Shown here in pieces: positions 8,945 to 18,572 of a stretch of DNA of 36,614 nt (within the stretch, counting starts at the first letter, position 1; each line of letters begins with the position of its first letter). The notes beneath the pieces are model-generated. The model searched no databases. It saw nothing but the letters and a program-made list of their open reading frames with translations, and was not told the origin of the DNA. The translations under genes and the position numbers were made by a program. Source of the DNA: Hyphomonadaceae bacterium (GTDB lineage: Bacteria; Pseudomonadota; Alphaproteobacteria; Caulobacterales; Hyphomonadaceae); the NCBI GenBank assembly GCA_030697555.1, contig JAUYPV010000031.1, forward strand, positions 1-36,614, given 5' to 3'.

Positions 8945-11104
8945 ATGATGAATACGAAACGCGGCTTCGCGACGCTGCTGGTCGCAGCTTTCGCCGGTCT
9001 GATCTCCTGCACCACTGCGCCAGCGACGGTGGTGCAGACGGCGCCGGCGAAAGACGAACTCCTTTGGGATACCTACGGGGTTCCGCACGTCTACGCGAAG
9101 ACCGAGGCTGGGACCTTCTATGGCTTCGGCTACGCACAGGCGCAGAGCCATGCCGACGAGATCCTCCGGCTCTATGGCGAATCCCGCGGCCTCGGCGCCG
9201 AGTATTGGGGCAAGGCCTACGAGGACACCTCGATCTGGCTCATCAAGAACGACGTCCCGGCGCGCTCGAAGGTCTGGTACGACGCGCAGGAACCCAAATT
9301 CAAGGCTGACCTCGATGCGTTCGCCAAGGGCATCAACGACTACGCAGCCGCCCATCCCGATGCGATCGGCGCCGACGTGAAAGTCGTGCTGCCCGTCAGC
9401 GGGCTTGACGTGGTGGCGCACGCCCACCGCTTGATGAACTTCGTCTACGTCGCTTCCCCCGGTCGCGGCGGCGAAGGCGATGCGTCCGACGAAGACTTGG
9501 CCCTCCAGGCGCAGCAGGACGTTTATGTCGGCGAGGACGGCTCCAACACCTGGGCGGTCGCCGGATCAAAAACCGCCAGCGGCGCCACCATGCTGCTGCA
9601 GAATCCTCATCTGTCGTGGAGCACAAACTATTTCACGTATTATGAGGCCCACCTCACCGGCCCTGACTTCGAGATCTACGGCGCCACGCAGATCGGACTG
9701 CCGATCATCCGTTTCGCCTTCAGTCAACAAATGGGCATTTCCAACACCGTCAACGGCATGGTCGGCGCAACCAGCTACAGGCTGACGCTGAGGGACGGCG
9801 GCTATGTCTTCGATGGCAAGGTCCTGCCCTTCCAGGTGCGCAACACCAGCTACAAGCTGCGCCAGCCGGACGGCTCGGTCGTCACCAAACCGCTGGAGAT
9901 CAAGTCGACTGTCCACGGCCCCGTCTTCGATCGTCCTGACGGGACAGTGACAGCCTTGCGTGTCGCCGGCCTCGACCGGCCCGGCATGCTGCACCAGTAT
10001 TTCGACATGGTGACCGCAGACAGCTATGCAGAGTTCACCGTGGCGATGAAACGGCTGCAGGTGCCGACCTTCAACATCAGCTACGCCGACCGCGACGGGC
10101 ATGTCGAGTACATCTTCAACGGCATCGCGCCCAAGCGAAAATCCGGCGACATCGCCTTCTGGCAGGGCCTCGTTCCGGGCGACACGTCTGACTATCTCTG
10201 GACCGAGGTACACGCCTACGAAGACCTGCCGCGCGTCACCGATCCTGCCGCGGGCTTCATCCAGAACACCAACGATCCGCCATGGTTTCCGAGCTGGCCG
10301 ACGCCGATCAAGGCCTCGGACTACCCGGCCTACATGGCCCCGCAGGGCCCGGAATCCATGCGCGCCCAGAATGCGCTCAAGATGATCGCCGAGAACGAGA
10401 AGATCACGTTCGAGAAATTCATCGAGCTGAAGCTGTCGATGCGCTCGCTGCTGGCCGACCGTGTTCTGCCGGACCTGATCGCTGCCGCGAAATCCGATCT
10501 CGATCCGGAGATGCAGGCGGCCGTCAAGCTGTTTTCCGAGTGGGATCACATCTACTCGCAGGAGACGCGCGCCGGCCTTCTGTTCGAGGAATGGGGCAAG
10601 CTGTTCGCCGGCCCCCGCTTTGTCGACGTGGCCAACTACGCGGCGCCGTTCTCGGGTGACAAAGCGACCTCGACGCCGTCCGGCATCAAGGATCCCGCCA
10701 CCGCCGTAGAGATGCTACGCAAGGCGATCGCGACGACGAAAACCAAGTACGGCGCGATCGACCGCGTGTTCGGCGAGGTCTCCCGGTTCAAGCTCGGCGA
10801 TGTCGATGTTCCCGGTGATGGCAATGTCGGCGGCCTCGGCCCATTCCGTGTCATCACCTGGGGGCCGCTGGATGCCGCCGGCAAACGCTACCCCCAGCAT
10901 GGTGAGACCTGGATGGGCATGATCGAGTTCTCGACGCCTGTGAAAGCTTACGGCCTCATGAGCTATGGCAACTCGCGCCAGAAAGGCACGCCGCACTACA
11001 GCGACCAGATCGAAATGCTCTCGAAGCATCAGTTCCGGGAACTGTGGCTGCAGCGCAGCCAGGTGGAGGCCCACACGGCTGAACGCGTCGATCTCAAGCC
11101 ATGA
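8945..11104 (+). CDS. Penicillin-acylase-family N-terminal-Ser amidohydrolase lipoprotein
   Basis: This 719-residue protein belongs to the penicillin G acylase / acyl-homoserine-lactone acylase / cephalosporin acylase family of Ntn hydrolases. The precursor is cut autocatalytically, and the new N-terminal serine of the beta subunit is the nucleophile. Here the cut is expected just before Ser200 in [11 protein letters not shown], followed by the characteristic [15 protein letters not shown] strand. The alpha part carries [12 protein letters not shown] and the [13 protein letters not shown] motif, and later beta-chain motifs include [23 protein letters not shown] and QNTNDPPW. The leader ends in LISC, so it is a likely lipoprotein. 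It lies 69 bases after the receptor and overlaps the next start by four bases. The acyl-amide substrate is unknown; quorum-signal or acyl-peptide cleavage are both possible. Confidence 0.9.
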   Translation: MMNTKRGFATLLVAAFAGLISCTTAPATVVQTAPAKDELLWDTYGVPHVYAKTEAGTFYGFGYAQAQSHADEILRLYGESRGLGAEYWGKAYEDTSIWLIKNDVPARSKVWYDAQEPKFKADLDAFAKGINDYAAAHPDAIGADVKVVLPVSGLDVVAHAHRLMNFVYVASPGRGGEGDASDEDLALQAQQDVYVGEDGSNTWAVAGSKTASGATMLLQNPHLSWSTNYFTYYEAHLTGPDFEIYGATQIGLPIIRFAFSQQMGISNTVNGMVGATSYRLTLRDGGYVFDGKVLPFQVRNTSYKLRQPDGSVVTKPLEIKSTVHGPVFDRPDGTVTALRVAGLDRPGMLHQYFDMVTADSYAEFTVAMKRLQVPTFNISYADRDGHVEYIFNGIAPKRKSGDIAFWQGLVPGDTSDYLWTEVHAYEDLPRVTDPAAGFIQNTNDPPWFPSWPTPIKASDYPAYMAPQGPESMRAQNALKMIAENEKITFEKFIELKLSMRSLLADRVLPDLIAAAKSDLDPEMQAAVKLFSEWDHIYSQETRAGLLFEEWGKLFAGPRFVDVANYAAPFSGDKATSTPSGIKDPATAVEMLRKAIATTKTKYGAIDRVFGEVSRFKLGDVDVPGDGNVGGLGPFRVITWGPLDAAGKRYPQHGETWMGMIEFSTPVKAYGLMSYGNSRQKGTPHYSDQIEMLSKHQFRELWLQRSQVEAHTAERVDLKP

Positions 11105-12675
11105 CCCTCCTCGCGAAAGACATGTCCATGCGGGCTCTCCACGGACTCCTGCCAGCCGCGATCCCATTGATGCTGGCTGGGATGCTGGCTGGGATCCTGG
11201 CCGCCTGTGCGTCCGCGCCTGCCGCCGAGGAGGCGGTCGATCCCGCCGCCGCGACCGTCCCCGTGTTCACCTCGGTCCAGCCGGAGCTGTTCGGTGTCGT
11301 CGGCTCTCTCTCCAACGCGTGGGGGGATTTCGACAATGATGGCGACATCGACCTCGCTGTGTCGCTGAAAAGCGGCGAGGTCCGTCTTTATCGCAACACC
11401 GCCGGCGCCTTCGCCAGCGCCGGCAAGGAGATGGGCCTGCCGCAGTCCGGCCACGAGCTGCGTGGCCTTAGCTGGGGCGATTTCGACGGCGATGGCGATA
11501 TCGACCTGCTTGGCGGATCCACGTCGCCCGACAATCTGACCTACGTTTTCCGCAACGACGGCGGAAAGGCCTTCATCGATGTCGCTGCCGACATCGGATT
11601 GACCATACCCGGCCGCTCCGCCCGCCAGACCAACTGGATCGACTACGACAATGACGGCGACCTCGACCTCTATTCGGGCAACCGGATGGGCGGCAACAAG
11701 CTGTTCAACAACGCCGGCGGCAAGTTCACCGAGCTTCTCGGCAACGGCGGCCCGAGCGACACCCGTCCCACCGTCGGCGCCTGCTGGTTCGACATGGAGC
11801 GCGACGGCGACCTCGACCTCTTTCTCGCCAACCAGTCCGGAGCGACCGACGCCATGTGGCGAAACGACGGCGCGACCTTCGTCGATGTCGCCCCTGCCCT
11901 CGGCATGGATGCTCCCGGACGGACCAGGGAAGAAGGCGGCGTCGGCTGCGCCATCGGCGACTACGACAATGACGGCGACTTCGACGTCTTCGTTCCGTCC
12001 TATGGACACAACCTGCTCTACCGCAACGACGGCGGCGGCAAGTTCACGAGCGTCGGCAAGGAGCTTGGCGTCGGTGTTGAAAACCACGCGGTCGGCGCGG
12101 CCTGGGGCGACTATGACAATGACGGCGACCTCGATCTTTCCGTCATCGCCTACGAAGGTCCAAACAACGCCCAGACGCCGCTCAACAAGCTGTTCCGCAA
12201 TGACGGGGCGGCGGGTTTCGTGGACGTCCTCACCAAGGACAGCCTGATCAATGCCGGCGACCACGGCGTCGAATGGGTCGATTACGACATGGATGGCGGC
12301 CTCGACCTGGCGCTGACCGACGGCTACGGCCCGGATGGCGGGCATTTTGTCTTTCGCAACGACCTGCCGGAACCTGCACGCAAGCGTAGCCTTAGTGTAA
12401 TGGTTCTCGACTCGGCCGGGCATTTCACCCGCGCCGGCGCCGAAGTTCGCCTGCTGGACGCCTCCGGCAAGGTCATCGCCTCTCGCCAGGTCCTGACCGG
12501 CGGCGGCTACAACACGCAGAGCGCCATCCCCGTCTATTTCGGCCTCGCCAAGACATCGCCAGTGACGGTCGAAGTGACGTTCATGGGCCAGAGCGGTCCG
12601 AAGTCGCAGAGAACCGTTGGTGTCCGCCCAGCGAACTATGCGGGGAAAAGTCTGATTGTCCGGCAGGCTGATTGA
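11101..12675 (+). CDS. FG-GAP/VCBS propeller lipoprotein with ASPIC/UnbV domain
   Basis: This 524-residue protein belongs to the CRTAC1-like group, which has FG-GAP/VCBS repeats and a C-terminal ASPIC/UnbV domain. The leader ends in LAAC, so it is probably a surface or periplasmic lipoprotein. Seven copies of a [WI]xDxDxDGDxDL motif can be counted (for example [28 protein letters not shown] and [14 protein letters not shown]), which fits one seven-bladed, calcium-binding propeller. One copy is degenerate ([12 protein letters not shown]) and the last has GGLDL. The C-terminal segment [19 protein letters not shown] to VYFGLAK matches ASPIC/UnbV. The ATG at 11101 overlaps the acylase stop, so the two are translationally coupled; an ATG at 11122 is an alternative start. 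The role is unknown; binding of a ligand or of the acylase is inferred. Confidence 0.88.
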   Translation: MTLLAKDMSMRALHGLLPAAIPLMLAGMLAGILAACASAPAAEEAVDPAAATVPVFTSVQPELFGVVGSLSNAWGDFDNDGDIDLAVSLKSGEVRLYRNTAGAFASAGKEMGLPQSGHELRGLSWGDFDGDGDIDLLGGSTSPDNLTYVFRNDGGKAFIDVAADIGLTIPGRSARQTNWIDYDNDGDLDLYSGNRMGGNKLFNNAGGKFTELLGNGGPSDTRPTVGACWFDMERDGDLDLFLANQSGATDAMWRNDGATFVDVAPALGMDAPGRTREEGGVGCAIGDYDNDGDFDVFVPSYGHNLLYRNDGGGKFTSVGKELGVGVENHAVGAAWGDYDNDGDLDLSVIAYEGPNNAQTPLNKLFRNDGAAGFVDVLTKDSLINAGDHGVEWVDYDMDGGLDLALTDGYGPDGGHFVFRNDLPEPARKRSLSVMVLDSAGHFTRAGAEVRLLDASGKVIASRQVLTGGGYNTQSAIPVYFGLAKTSPVTVEVTFMGQSGPKSQRTVGVRPANYAGKSLIVRQAD

Positions 12676-12679
12676 CGGA

Positions 12680-12724
12680 GCCGCCACCGGCGGCGAGGCG
12701 CCCTGGACGTCCGTCGCGACGGAC
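12680..12724. terminator. Bidirectional terminator candidate between convergent genes
   Basis: The 50-base gap between two convergent genes holds two hairpins. GCCGCC-ACC-GGCGGC is at 12680-12694, and a perfect 16-base palindrome, GTCCGTCGCGACGGAC, is at 12709-12724. Position and symmetry fit transcription termination from both sides. There is no T-run, so it may be Rho-assisted. Confidence 0.45.
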
Positions 12725-12725
12725 T

Positions 12726-14063
12726 TCAGCGCCTGCGGCGCAGCGGAAATGCGGGCGCCCTAGGCGCAGGGCCTGCGGGTTGCTGTGGAACGTAAGCCGG
12801 CTTGCGCAGGTCTTCCTTCCGGATGGCGCCGATGAAGAACAGGATCGCCGTGCCGGCCAGCTCCATCGCCAGATCGATCTCGGCGTTTGAACGAATGATC
12901 ACCATCAAGCCAAAAATAAGGAAGGCCGCGTTGGGCAGTGTCTGGTTCTTCATCCAGGTTCGGAATATGCTCCACAGCCCCCACGCCGCAATGAAGTACG
13001 TTGCGTAGAAGCCCGGATAGCCAAGCTGCACGCCGTTTTCGATGTAGGAGTTGTGGAAGCTGAACTTCACGAAGTTATCGTAGAAGAAAAATCTGGTGAT
13101 CTGGTTGGCGATACCGAGTTCAGGCCGCCAGAAGCCGCTTGCCCCAACGCCGGTGAACGGATGCTCGTTCATCACGCGATAGCCGATGTCCCAGATGAAC
13201 GTGCGGCCGGTAAGCGTCGAATCCTTGCCGAGCGCGTCGAGCGCCGCGCCGGCGGCGTCGATCTGGAAAAGGCCGAAGAGCAGAAGGCCCGCTATGATGC
13301 CCAGCAGCACGACCGACATTGCGATAAATGTCCGCATGTGAGGAATACGCGCCGCCGGCTGCCACAGGAAGGCGTGCCCGAGGAAGGCCATGGTCGCCCC
13401 GCCCATCAGCACCAGGGTGGTCGCCGACTTGGAGAGCAGGATCAGCATCACCGCCAGCGGGATGAACAAGAGCGTGCTCATCCGTAGCCAGAGGTTCTGC
13501 CCGCGGTCGAGCAGGATCGTGAAAGCGGTCGTGTAGAGAATGAACATGTGGACGGCGAGGTAGTTCTTCTGCACGAACACGCCGGTCCAGTTGCCGTCCG
13601 TGATGTTGGGACTAACCAGGCTCATAAGAGCGCCAACGGTTTCACCGAGGAAGTAGATCGCGATGATCTGACGAACGCTCAGGCGGCTCGCCGCATAGAC
13701 GGCGATGGCGCCGGTCAAGGCCATGAACACGCCCTTGCGGATCGCCTCGTTGGCCGACGGCGCCCAGATCGCCGAAATCACACACATGACCGGGATGATC
13801 AGGGTCGGCCAGCCGCGGAGAAAGGCAGGAAGGGTTTGACGAGCGAACAGCACGAGGCCGCAGCAAAAATAAGCGACGGCGAAGTAGCGCAGCGCAGCCA
13901 TGCCGCCGATGGGAATGGTCACCGACACAACGAAGATCAGCATGACGATGGGGTCTAGATAGGTCATGTAGCGCAGCAGCGAGCGCGGGTGTTCCGGGGT
14001 ATAGGCCGGGCCCGGGTTCATCGGCGCTGCACCGCCTGGCGCGCGTGTCGACATGGTGTTCAT
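12726..14063 (-). CDS. O-antigen ligase / Wzy-like polysaccharide membrane protein
   Basis: This 445-residue polytopic inner-membrane protein has roughly ten to eleven hydrophobic helices. It contains the Wzy_C / O-antigen ligase signature: a periplasmic loop with STLTGRTFIWDIGYRVMNEH followed by PFTGVGASGFW, and FHNSYIENGVQLGYPG. Such proteins polymerise polysaccharide repeats or transfer them to lipid or protein. The N-terminal 30 residues are polar and the C-terminus is a basic Arg/Pro tail, both cytoplasmic. The start at 14063 (MNTMSTRAPGG) has a second in-frame ATG nine bases later. It diverges from a UDP-xylose synthase gene, which suggests that both serve surface polysaccharide synthesis. 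Whether it is a polymerase or a ligase cannot be decided from the family alone. Confidence 0.8.
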   Translation of the reverse strand: MNTMSTRAPGGAAPMNPGPAYTPEHPRSLLRYMTYLDPIVMLIFVVSVTIPIGGMAALRYFAVAYFCCGLVLFARQTLPAFLRGWPTLIIPVMCVISAIWAPSANEAIRKGVFMALTGAIAVYAASRLSVRQIIAIYFLGETVGALMSLVSPNITDGNWTGVFVQKNYLAVHMFILYTTAFTILLDRGQNLWLRMSTLLFIPLAVMLILLSKSATTLVLMGGATMAFLGHAFLWQPAARIPHMRTFIAMSVVLLGIIAGLLLFGLFQIDAAGAALDALGKDSTLTGRTFIWDIGYRVMNEHPFTGVGASGFWRPELGIANQITRFFFYDNFVKFSFHNSYIENGVQLGYPGFYATYFIAAWGLWSIFRTWMKNQTLPNAAFLIFGLMVIIRSNAEIDLAMELAGTAILFFIGAIRKEDLRKPAYVPQQPAGPAPRAPAFPLRRRR

Positions 14064-14406
14064 TCAGGCGATCCCGCCTCCTGGCCCGTCATTGCCGTCG
14101 CGCGATCACGGACGGCAAACACGGGCTCTGGGGCAACTGCCAGCAATCTGCATACCAGAAGATGAACCGTTGAAAGGCTGAACGCCCACCAGGCGAGTCG
14201 GCGCGTTAACCACACCCATCGCGGCAAACTGCCGCCTATGGCCCAGAATGACATCCTGGCCGAACCGGCCCGAATCTCCCTCCTAGCCTTCCTTCCGGTT
14301 TTGACGCGCATTGCGGAACGCGCTTTAAGACCGCGAACGTGTTGGAATCGCAGATACGTCCCCTGCTGGAAGTCGCCCGCCCGATCTGGAATTTGAGAGA
14401 GGACTG
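14064..14406. other. Divergent intergenic region
   Basis: This 343-base region separates the divergent O-antigen-ligase-like and decarboxylase genes and should hold both promoters. The only good promoter-like match is for the + strand gene (see 14301-14329). No gene with recognisable content was seen. Confidence 0.5.
14301..14329 (+). promoter_or_regulatory. Sigma70-type promoter candidate for the UDP-xylose synthase gene
   Basis: TTGACG at 14301-14306 (five of six to consensus) is followed after 17 bases by TTTAAG at 14324-14329 (four of six). This would give a leader of about 70 bases, ending with a GAGAGAGGA ribosome site before the ATG at 14407. Confidence 0.4.
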
Positions 14407-15369
14407 ATGCCCAAGGCCAGCTCACTTCTGGAGGATCGCGCGCTGGTTTCGGGCGGCAGCGGTTTCCTCGGCTCGCACCTATGCGACCGGTTGATCGCGC
14501 GCGGACAGAACGTGCTCTGCGTCGACAACCTGTTCACCGGTCAGAAGCGCAATATCGAGCATCTGCTCGACCACAAGAAGTTCGAATTCCTGCGCCACGA
14601 CGTGACGTTCCCGCTGTTTGTCGAGGTGGACCAGATCTGGAACCTCGCCTGCCCGGCCAGCCCGATCCACTACCAGCACGACCCTGTGCAGACGACCAAG
14701 ACGTCCGTGCACGGCGCCATCAACATGCTCGGCCTCGCCAAGCGGCTGGAAGCCAAGATCCTGCAGGCGTCGACCTCGGAGGTGTATGGCGATCCGACCA
14801 TCCATCCGCAGACCGAAGACTACTGGGGCAACGTCAATCCGATCGGCCCGCGATCCTGCTACGACGAGGGCAAGCGCTGCGCCGAGACGCTGTTCTTCGA
14901 CTATCACCGCCAGCATCGGCTGCGGATCAAGGTGATGCGCATCTTCAACACTTATGGCCCCCGCATGCATCCGAACGACGGGCGCGTAGTTTCCAACTTC
15001 ATCGTCCAGGCGCTGAAGGGCGCCGACATCACGATCTACGGCGACGGCAAGCAGACGCGATCCTTCTGCTACGTCGACGACCTCATCGACGGGATGATCC
15101 GCCTGATGGATACAAGCGATGATGTCACTGGCCCCATCAACGTCGGCAACCCGCGCGAATTCACCATGATCCAGCTCGCCGAGACCGTGCTGAAGCTGAC
15201 CGGCTCGAAGTCGAAGCTTGTCCGCTTGCCGCTCCCCGATGACGATCCCAAGCAGCGCCAGCCCGACATCACGCGCGCGCGCAACACACTGCGCTGGGAG
15301 CCGAAAGTCGGGCTTGAGGACGGGCTGAAGGAAACCATCGCCTATTTCCGGACCATCCTGGCGACCTGA
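14407..15369 (+). CDS. UDP-glucuronate decarboxylase (UDP-xylose synthase)
   Basis: This 320-residue extended short-chain dehydrogenase very probably converts UDP-glucuronate to UDP-xylose with bound NAD+. The dinucleotide-binding motif GGSGFLG is at residues 16-22, and Asp40 (CVDNLFTG) is placed to bind the NAD ribose. UXS-type residues are clear: [17 protein letters not shown], the STSEVYGDP segment with Thr123 and Glu125, and the YDEGK catalytic motif with Tyr152 and Lys156. The substrate region [18 protein letters not shown] and the [13 protein letters not shown] motif also match UXS rather than a dehydratase or epimerase. Length is normal for bacterial UXS. It sits beside a polysaccharide polymerase/ligase, so the xylose is likely to enter an exopolysaccharide or O-chain. 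The next gene starts 13 bases downstream. Confidence 0.9.
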   Translation: MPKASSLLEDRALVSGGSGFLGSHLCDRLIARGQNVLCVDNLFTGQKRNIEHLLDHKKFEFLRHDVTFPLFVEVDQIWNLACPASPIHYQHDPVQTTKTSVHGAINMLGLAKRLEAKILQASTSEVYGDPTIHPQTEDYWGNVNPIGPRSCYDEGKRCAETLFFDYHRQHRLRIKVMRIFNTYGPRMHPNDGRVVSNFIVQALKGADITIYGDGKQTRSFCYVDDLIDGMIRLMDTSDDVTGPINVGNPREFTMIQLAETVLKLTGSKSKLVRLPLPDDDPKQRQPDITRARNTLRWEPKVGLEDGLKETIAYFRTILAT

Positions 15370-15382
15370 CAGGGCCCGACCC

Positions 15383-16723
15383 GTGGCGACAACCGTCGAT
15401 CATCTCTCCGCAGATCACCGCGTCATGGTCATCAAGGACTTTGTCGATGCTCGCGGGCTCAGCGTGCCGGAGGGAGCGAGCGGCCTGATCCGATTCATCG
15501 ACCTCGACCTCAAGGCGATGGAGTTCTTCATCGACTGGGAGCGCGAAGGAAAGACCGAGCGCCTCACCTTCTCGCTCAATGCGAAGGAAGGTCCGCGCAA
15601 TGGCGGCATGAAGGAGTATTTCGAGCTCGGCGAATACGCCCCGCCGCCCCGCCCGCCGAAACAACCAAAGCCCGAAACGCCGCTGAGCCATCCCGAGCGA
15701 GCAATCAAGCGCCCCGAGGCCGCGCTGTCTGTGCACGAGGGCCGGCAACCGCAGCAGGAAATCTGCCTCGACGAACTCACCGTGGCCTGCGGCTGCGGAC
15801 CCGTCTTCCACCGCAGTGTCTATCCCGCAGGTACGCTCGGCGTTCATGCCTGCATGAAATGCGGGGCAGTCACCGTCACGAAGCAGGTCGGCGACGACGG
15901 CCGCTTCACCGGCGACGCCTGGACTGCCTACTGGACTGTCCCAACGCCGCAGGTCGTGGTCGACTGGCTCGGCCGCTTCCCGCGTGTCGCCATTCATTAT
16001 CCGGGCGCGCCGTGGCGCTGGCCGATGTCCGCTTCGCTCGTGCGCTATCCGACCCTGCTCTACCCCTCCGATGTCCGTGTCGCAGATATCGACGAGCTGA
16101 AGGCGCTGGAAGATACGCTGTGGGGGGCGCAGCAACCGATGACGCGCGCCGATCGCCTTCGCTCGGCATGCGGGGACGTTCCGGCCCCGCCCGCAGGTCT
16201 CCCCGACGACTTCAATGGCTTTGTCTGGATCCAGCAGACACTCGACCTTCGGCCCAACGCAAGTTTCCCGACCCTGAAGGCGCTGGCGCATCTCCGGAGT
16301 CCGGCCTGCGAACTTGCAGCCGCGTTGCTCCTGCGCCGACCGGACGCTTACGACCTGATGATGCAGTGGCTGCGTTCGCGCGACGAAGATGAGTTCGGCG
16401 CCGGCATCGCGATGCTGCGCGATTCACGCACGCTTTTCTCCGGCCCAGACGATCCACGTCTGGGGCCAGAGCTTCTGGCGCTCCTTGACACGCTACCGCT
16501 CGGCAAGCTGAAGGACGTCCCCAACCGTGTCGAAAGCTGGTTCAGGTTCGAGGCGCTGCTCGTCGCCACCGCCGACCTCGGCGTGGCGACGTCCCAGATG
16601 CTGGATGGCCTCAACGCCCTGATGAAAAAGCTCGCGAAGAAGGACCCGCACGTCGTCGATGCGATCCGCATCGTCATCAACGAGCTGAACGGTGTCGATA
16701 ACCGGCCGGAAGAGTATCGCTAG
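15383..16723 (+). CDS. Unrecognised protein with CxC/CxxC cysteine cluster
   Basis: I do not recognise this 446-residue protein. It starts at a GTG 13 bases after the UDP-xylose synthase; an in-frame ATG at 15425 is an alternative. The first 80 residues look like a small beta-barrel (HRVMVIKDFVDARGL, ASGLIRFIDLDL). A Pro-rich linker at about 86-104 follows. Cys136/Cys138 and Cys157/Cys160 form a CxC-X18-CxxC arrangement that could bind zinc. A WPMSASLVRYPTLLYPSD segment lies mid-protein. The C-terminal 200 residues are helical and leucine-rich, reminiscent of HEAT-like repeats. There is no signal peptide or membrane helix, so it is cytoplasmic. Codon use looks native. Its stop interlocks with that of the convergent gene. 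Confidence 0.7.
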   Translation: MATTVDHLSADHRVMVIKDFVDARGLSVPEGASGLIRFIDLDLKAMEFFIDWEREGKTERLTFSLNAKEGPRNGGMKEYFELGEYAPPPRPPKQPKPETPLSHPERAIKRPEAALSVHEGRQPQQEICLDELTVACGCGPVFHRSVYPAGTLGVHACMKCGAVTVTKQVGDDGRFTGDAWTAYWTVPTPQVVVDWLGRFPRVAIHYPGAPWRWPMSASLVRYPTLLYPSDVRVADIDELKALEDTLWGAQQPMTRADRLRSACGDVPAPPAGLPDDFNGFVWIQQTLDLRPNASFPTLKALAHLRSPACELAAALLLRRPDAYDLMMQWLRSRDEDEFGAGIAMLRDSRTLFSGPDDPRLGPELLALLDTLPLGKLKDVPNRVESWFRFEALLVATADLGVATSQMLDGLNALMKKLAKKDPHVVDAIRIVINELNGVDNRPEEYR

Positions 16724-17697
16724 GCGGCGGCCATTCCCTTCAGCCGCTTGCCGATGATGTCCTCGGCTTCCGTCATGATGCGGTCGATCAGTTCCTTGAC
16801 CGTCGGCACGTCGTGGATCAGGCCGGCCACCATGCCGCAGCTCCATGCGCCGGCATCCATGTCGCCCTGCTGCATGATCTTCGGATAGACGCCGCCGACC
16901 TGCGCGATGATGTCCTCGAACTTCACGTTCGTGCCTTTTTCCTTTTCCATCGCCAGGATCTTGTCGACGCCAGCGTTGTTCAGCACGCGCTCGGTGTTGC
17001 GCAGCGGGCGCATGATCAGGCGCGTGTCGAGTTCGGTTGCCTTGACCAGCGCGTCCTTCACGTTCTGGTGGATGGGCGCTTCCTTGGTCGCCATGAAGCG
17101 CGTGCCCATGTTCATGCCTTCGGCGCCGAGCGAGAGCGCCGCTACGAGCGACCTGCCATCGGCCATTCCGCCCGATGCAACGAAGGGTATCTTCAGCTCT
17201 TCCGCCGCGCGCGGCAGCAGGATGAAGTTCGGCACGTCGTCTTCGCCCGGGTGACCGCCGCACTCAAACCCGTCGACGCTCACCGCATCGCAGCCGATCG
17301 CCTCGGCCTTCTTGGAGTGACGCACCGACGTGCATTTGTGAATCACCTTGACGCCGGCTTCCTTGAAGAAGGGCATCACCTGGCTCGGGTTGTTCCCCGC
17401 CGTCTCGACGATCTTGATGCCTTCCTGAATGATCGTGCGCACGAAGCCCGGATAGTCCGGCGGCGTGATCGCCGGCAGGAAGGTGAGGTTCACGCCGAAC
17501 GGCTTCGACGTCATCTCCTTGCAGCGGCGAATCTCCTTCCGCAGGTTCTCCGGCGTCCGCTGCGTCAGCCCGGTGATGATGCCCAGTCCGCCCGCGTTCG
17601 ATACCGCCGCGGCCATCTCGGCAAAGCCGACATAATGCATGCCGCCCTGGATGATCGGATGCTCGATCCCGAACATCTCAGTGATCTTCGTCTTCAT
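16720..17697 (-). CDS. Nitronate monooxygenase / 2-nitropropane dioxygenase family
   Basis: This 325-residue FMN-dependent TIM-barrel enzyme belongs to the nitronate monooxygenase (NPD) family, which also includes FabK-like enoyl reductases. Typical features are the N-terminal HPIIQGGMHYVGF, NAGGLGIITGLT, the VSVDGFECGGHPGE segment whose His is the likely catalytic base, and the FMN-phosphate-binding VASGGMADGRSL / GAEGMNMGTRFM loops. It would oxidise alkyl nitronates, but many members have unknown physiological substrates. A GGAGAGGA ribosome site lies before the ATG. It is the last gene of a minus-strand run with a phosphoesterase, an acyl-CoA dehydrogenase and a feruloyl-CoA synthetase, but it is separated from them by 79 bases. 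Its stop codon overlaps that of the convergent gene. Confidence 0.88.
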   Translation of the reverse strand: MKTKITEMFGIEHPIIQGGMHYVGFAEMAAAVSNAGGLGIITGLTQRTPENLRKEIRRCKEMTSKPFGVNLTFLPAITPPDYPGFVRTIIQEGIKIVETAGNNPSQVMPFFKEAGVKVIHKCTSVRHSKKAEAIGCDAVSVDGFECGGHPGEDDVPNFILLPRAAEELKIPFVASGGMADGRSLVAALSLGAEGMNMGTRFMATKEAPIHQNVKDALVKATELDTRLIMRPLRNTERVLNNAGVDKILAMEKEKGTNVKFEDIIAQVGGVYPKIMQQGDMDAGAWSCGMVAGLIHDVPTVKELIDRIMTEAEDIIGKRLKGMAAA

Positions 17698-17776
17698 GGG
17701 TAAAACGTCCTCTCCATACCGGATTTATCAGGATGCGACTGGACTTGCGCCGTCAAGCCCGACGCCACGTAAGGAT

Positions 17777-18571
17777 TCAAATGTCGCGAGTTCGCTCCGA
17801 CAGGGACTTCTTCGGCGTGTAGTAGTCGCGTGCCGCGGCAACGCTCACCAGCTCCCGTTCCGGCCAGCGAAGCGCCGTCAGGCGCCCGCCATAGCAGCAA
17901 CCGCTGTCGAGGCAGATCGTGTTGTTCAGCCATTCGACCGCTGGGGCCGCCACGTGTCCGTAGACGATGGCGGCTGCGCCCGAATACCCCGCCGCCCAGT
18001 TGCGCCGCTCGGGATAGCCGTCCTCGTCGGTCTTGCCCGTCGTGTCGCCATAGAGCGCGAACGACCTCACCTTTCCGTCGTCGCGCCCGATCATGTCCTC
18101 GCGCAACCCCGCATGTGCGACAACCAGACTTCCGCCATCGAGCCAAAGATAGATCGGCAGGCCGGCGATGAACGCTTTCGCCCTCTCCCTGAATTCGCGC
18201 GATTCGGCTTCTACCTGATCGATCGACATCTGCAGGCCGTGGCCCGGCTGAACGTTGGCTCCGTTCAGCCAGCGGCCGAACTTGTTGTCGTGATTGCCTT
18301 CGACGCAAAGCGCTGTTCCCGCCTCGCCCATCGCCATGGCGATGCGCAGCACGTCGGGAATGCGCGGACCCCTGTCCACAAGATCGCCGACAAATACCAG
18401 CGTGCGCCCGCCTGGCGGCGTCACCACGACGCTGCGATCAGCGCTCCATTCCACGCGATAGCCGAGATCGCCGAGCAGCGCCTCCAGCTCGTCGCAGCAG
18501 CCGTGCACGTCGCTGACGATGTCGAACGGGCCGGCAAGCTGGCGAAGATCGAACTCCGGCCGTGCCGCCAT
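17777..18571 (-). CDS. PrpE-like metallophosphoesterase
   Basis: This 264-residue calcineurin-type phosphoesterase resembles PrpE-like bis(5'-nucleosyl)tetraphosphatases and PPP-family serine/threonine phosphatases. The dimetal motifs are visible in order: DVHGCCDEL (GDxHG-like, with Ser in SDVHG), VGDLVDRGP (GDxVDRG) and EGNHDNK (GNHD), followed by VVAHAGL and VYGHV, which supply the late metal-binding histidines. All metal ligands appear intact, so it should be active. Its start lies a single base from the stop of the upstream acyl-CoA dehydrogenase, so the two are likely to be co-transcribed. A functional link between a phosphatase and acyl-CoA oxidation is not obvious. The substrate could be a dinucleotide polyphosphate or a phosphoprotein. 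Confidence 0.85.
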   Translation of the reverse strand: MAARPEFDLRQLAGPFDIVSDVHGCCDELEALLGDLGYRVEWSADRSVVVTPPGGRTLVFVGDLVDRGPRIPDVLRIAMAMGEAGTALCVEGNHDNKFGRWLNGANVQPGHGLQMSIDQVEAESREFRERAKAFIAGLPIYLWLDGGSLVVAHAGLREDMIGRDDGKVRSFALYGDTTGKTDEDGYPERRNWAAGYSGAAAIVYGHVAAPAVEWLNNTICLDSGCCYGGRLTALRWPERELVSVAAARDYYTPKKSLSERTRDI

Positions 18572-18572
18572 C

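Noticed and set aside
11029-12687. A 552-codon open frame on the - strand
   Set aside because: It is antisense to the propeller lipoprotein, and its repeats (for example [10 protein letters not shown]-type) mirror the DxDxDG repeats of the real gene.
16813-17703. A 296-codon open frame on the + strand
   Set aside because: It is antisense to the nitronate monooxygenase gene and has the Arg/His/Asp-rich composition of a shadow.
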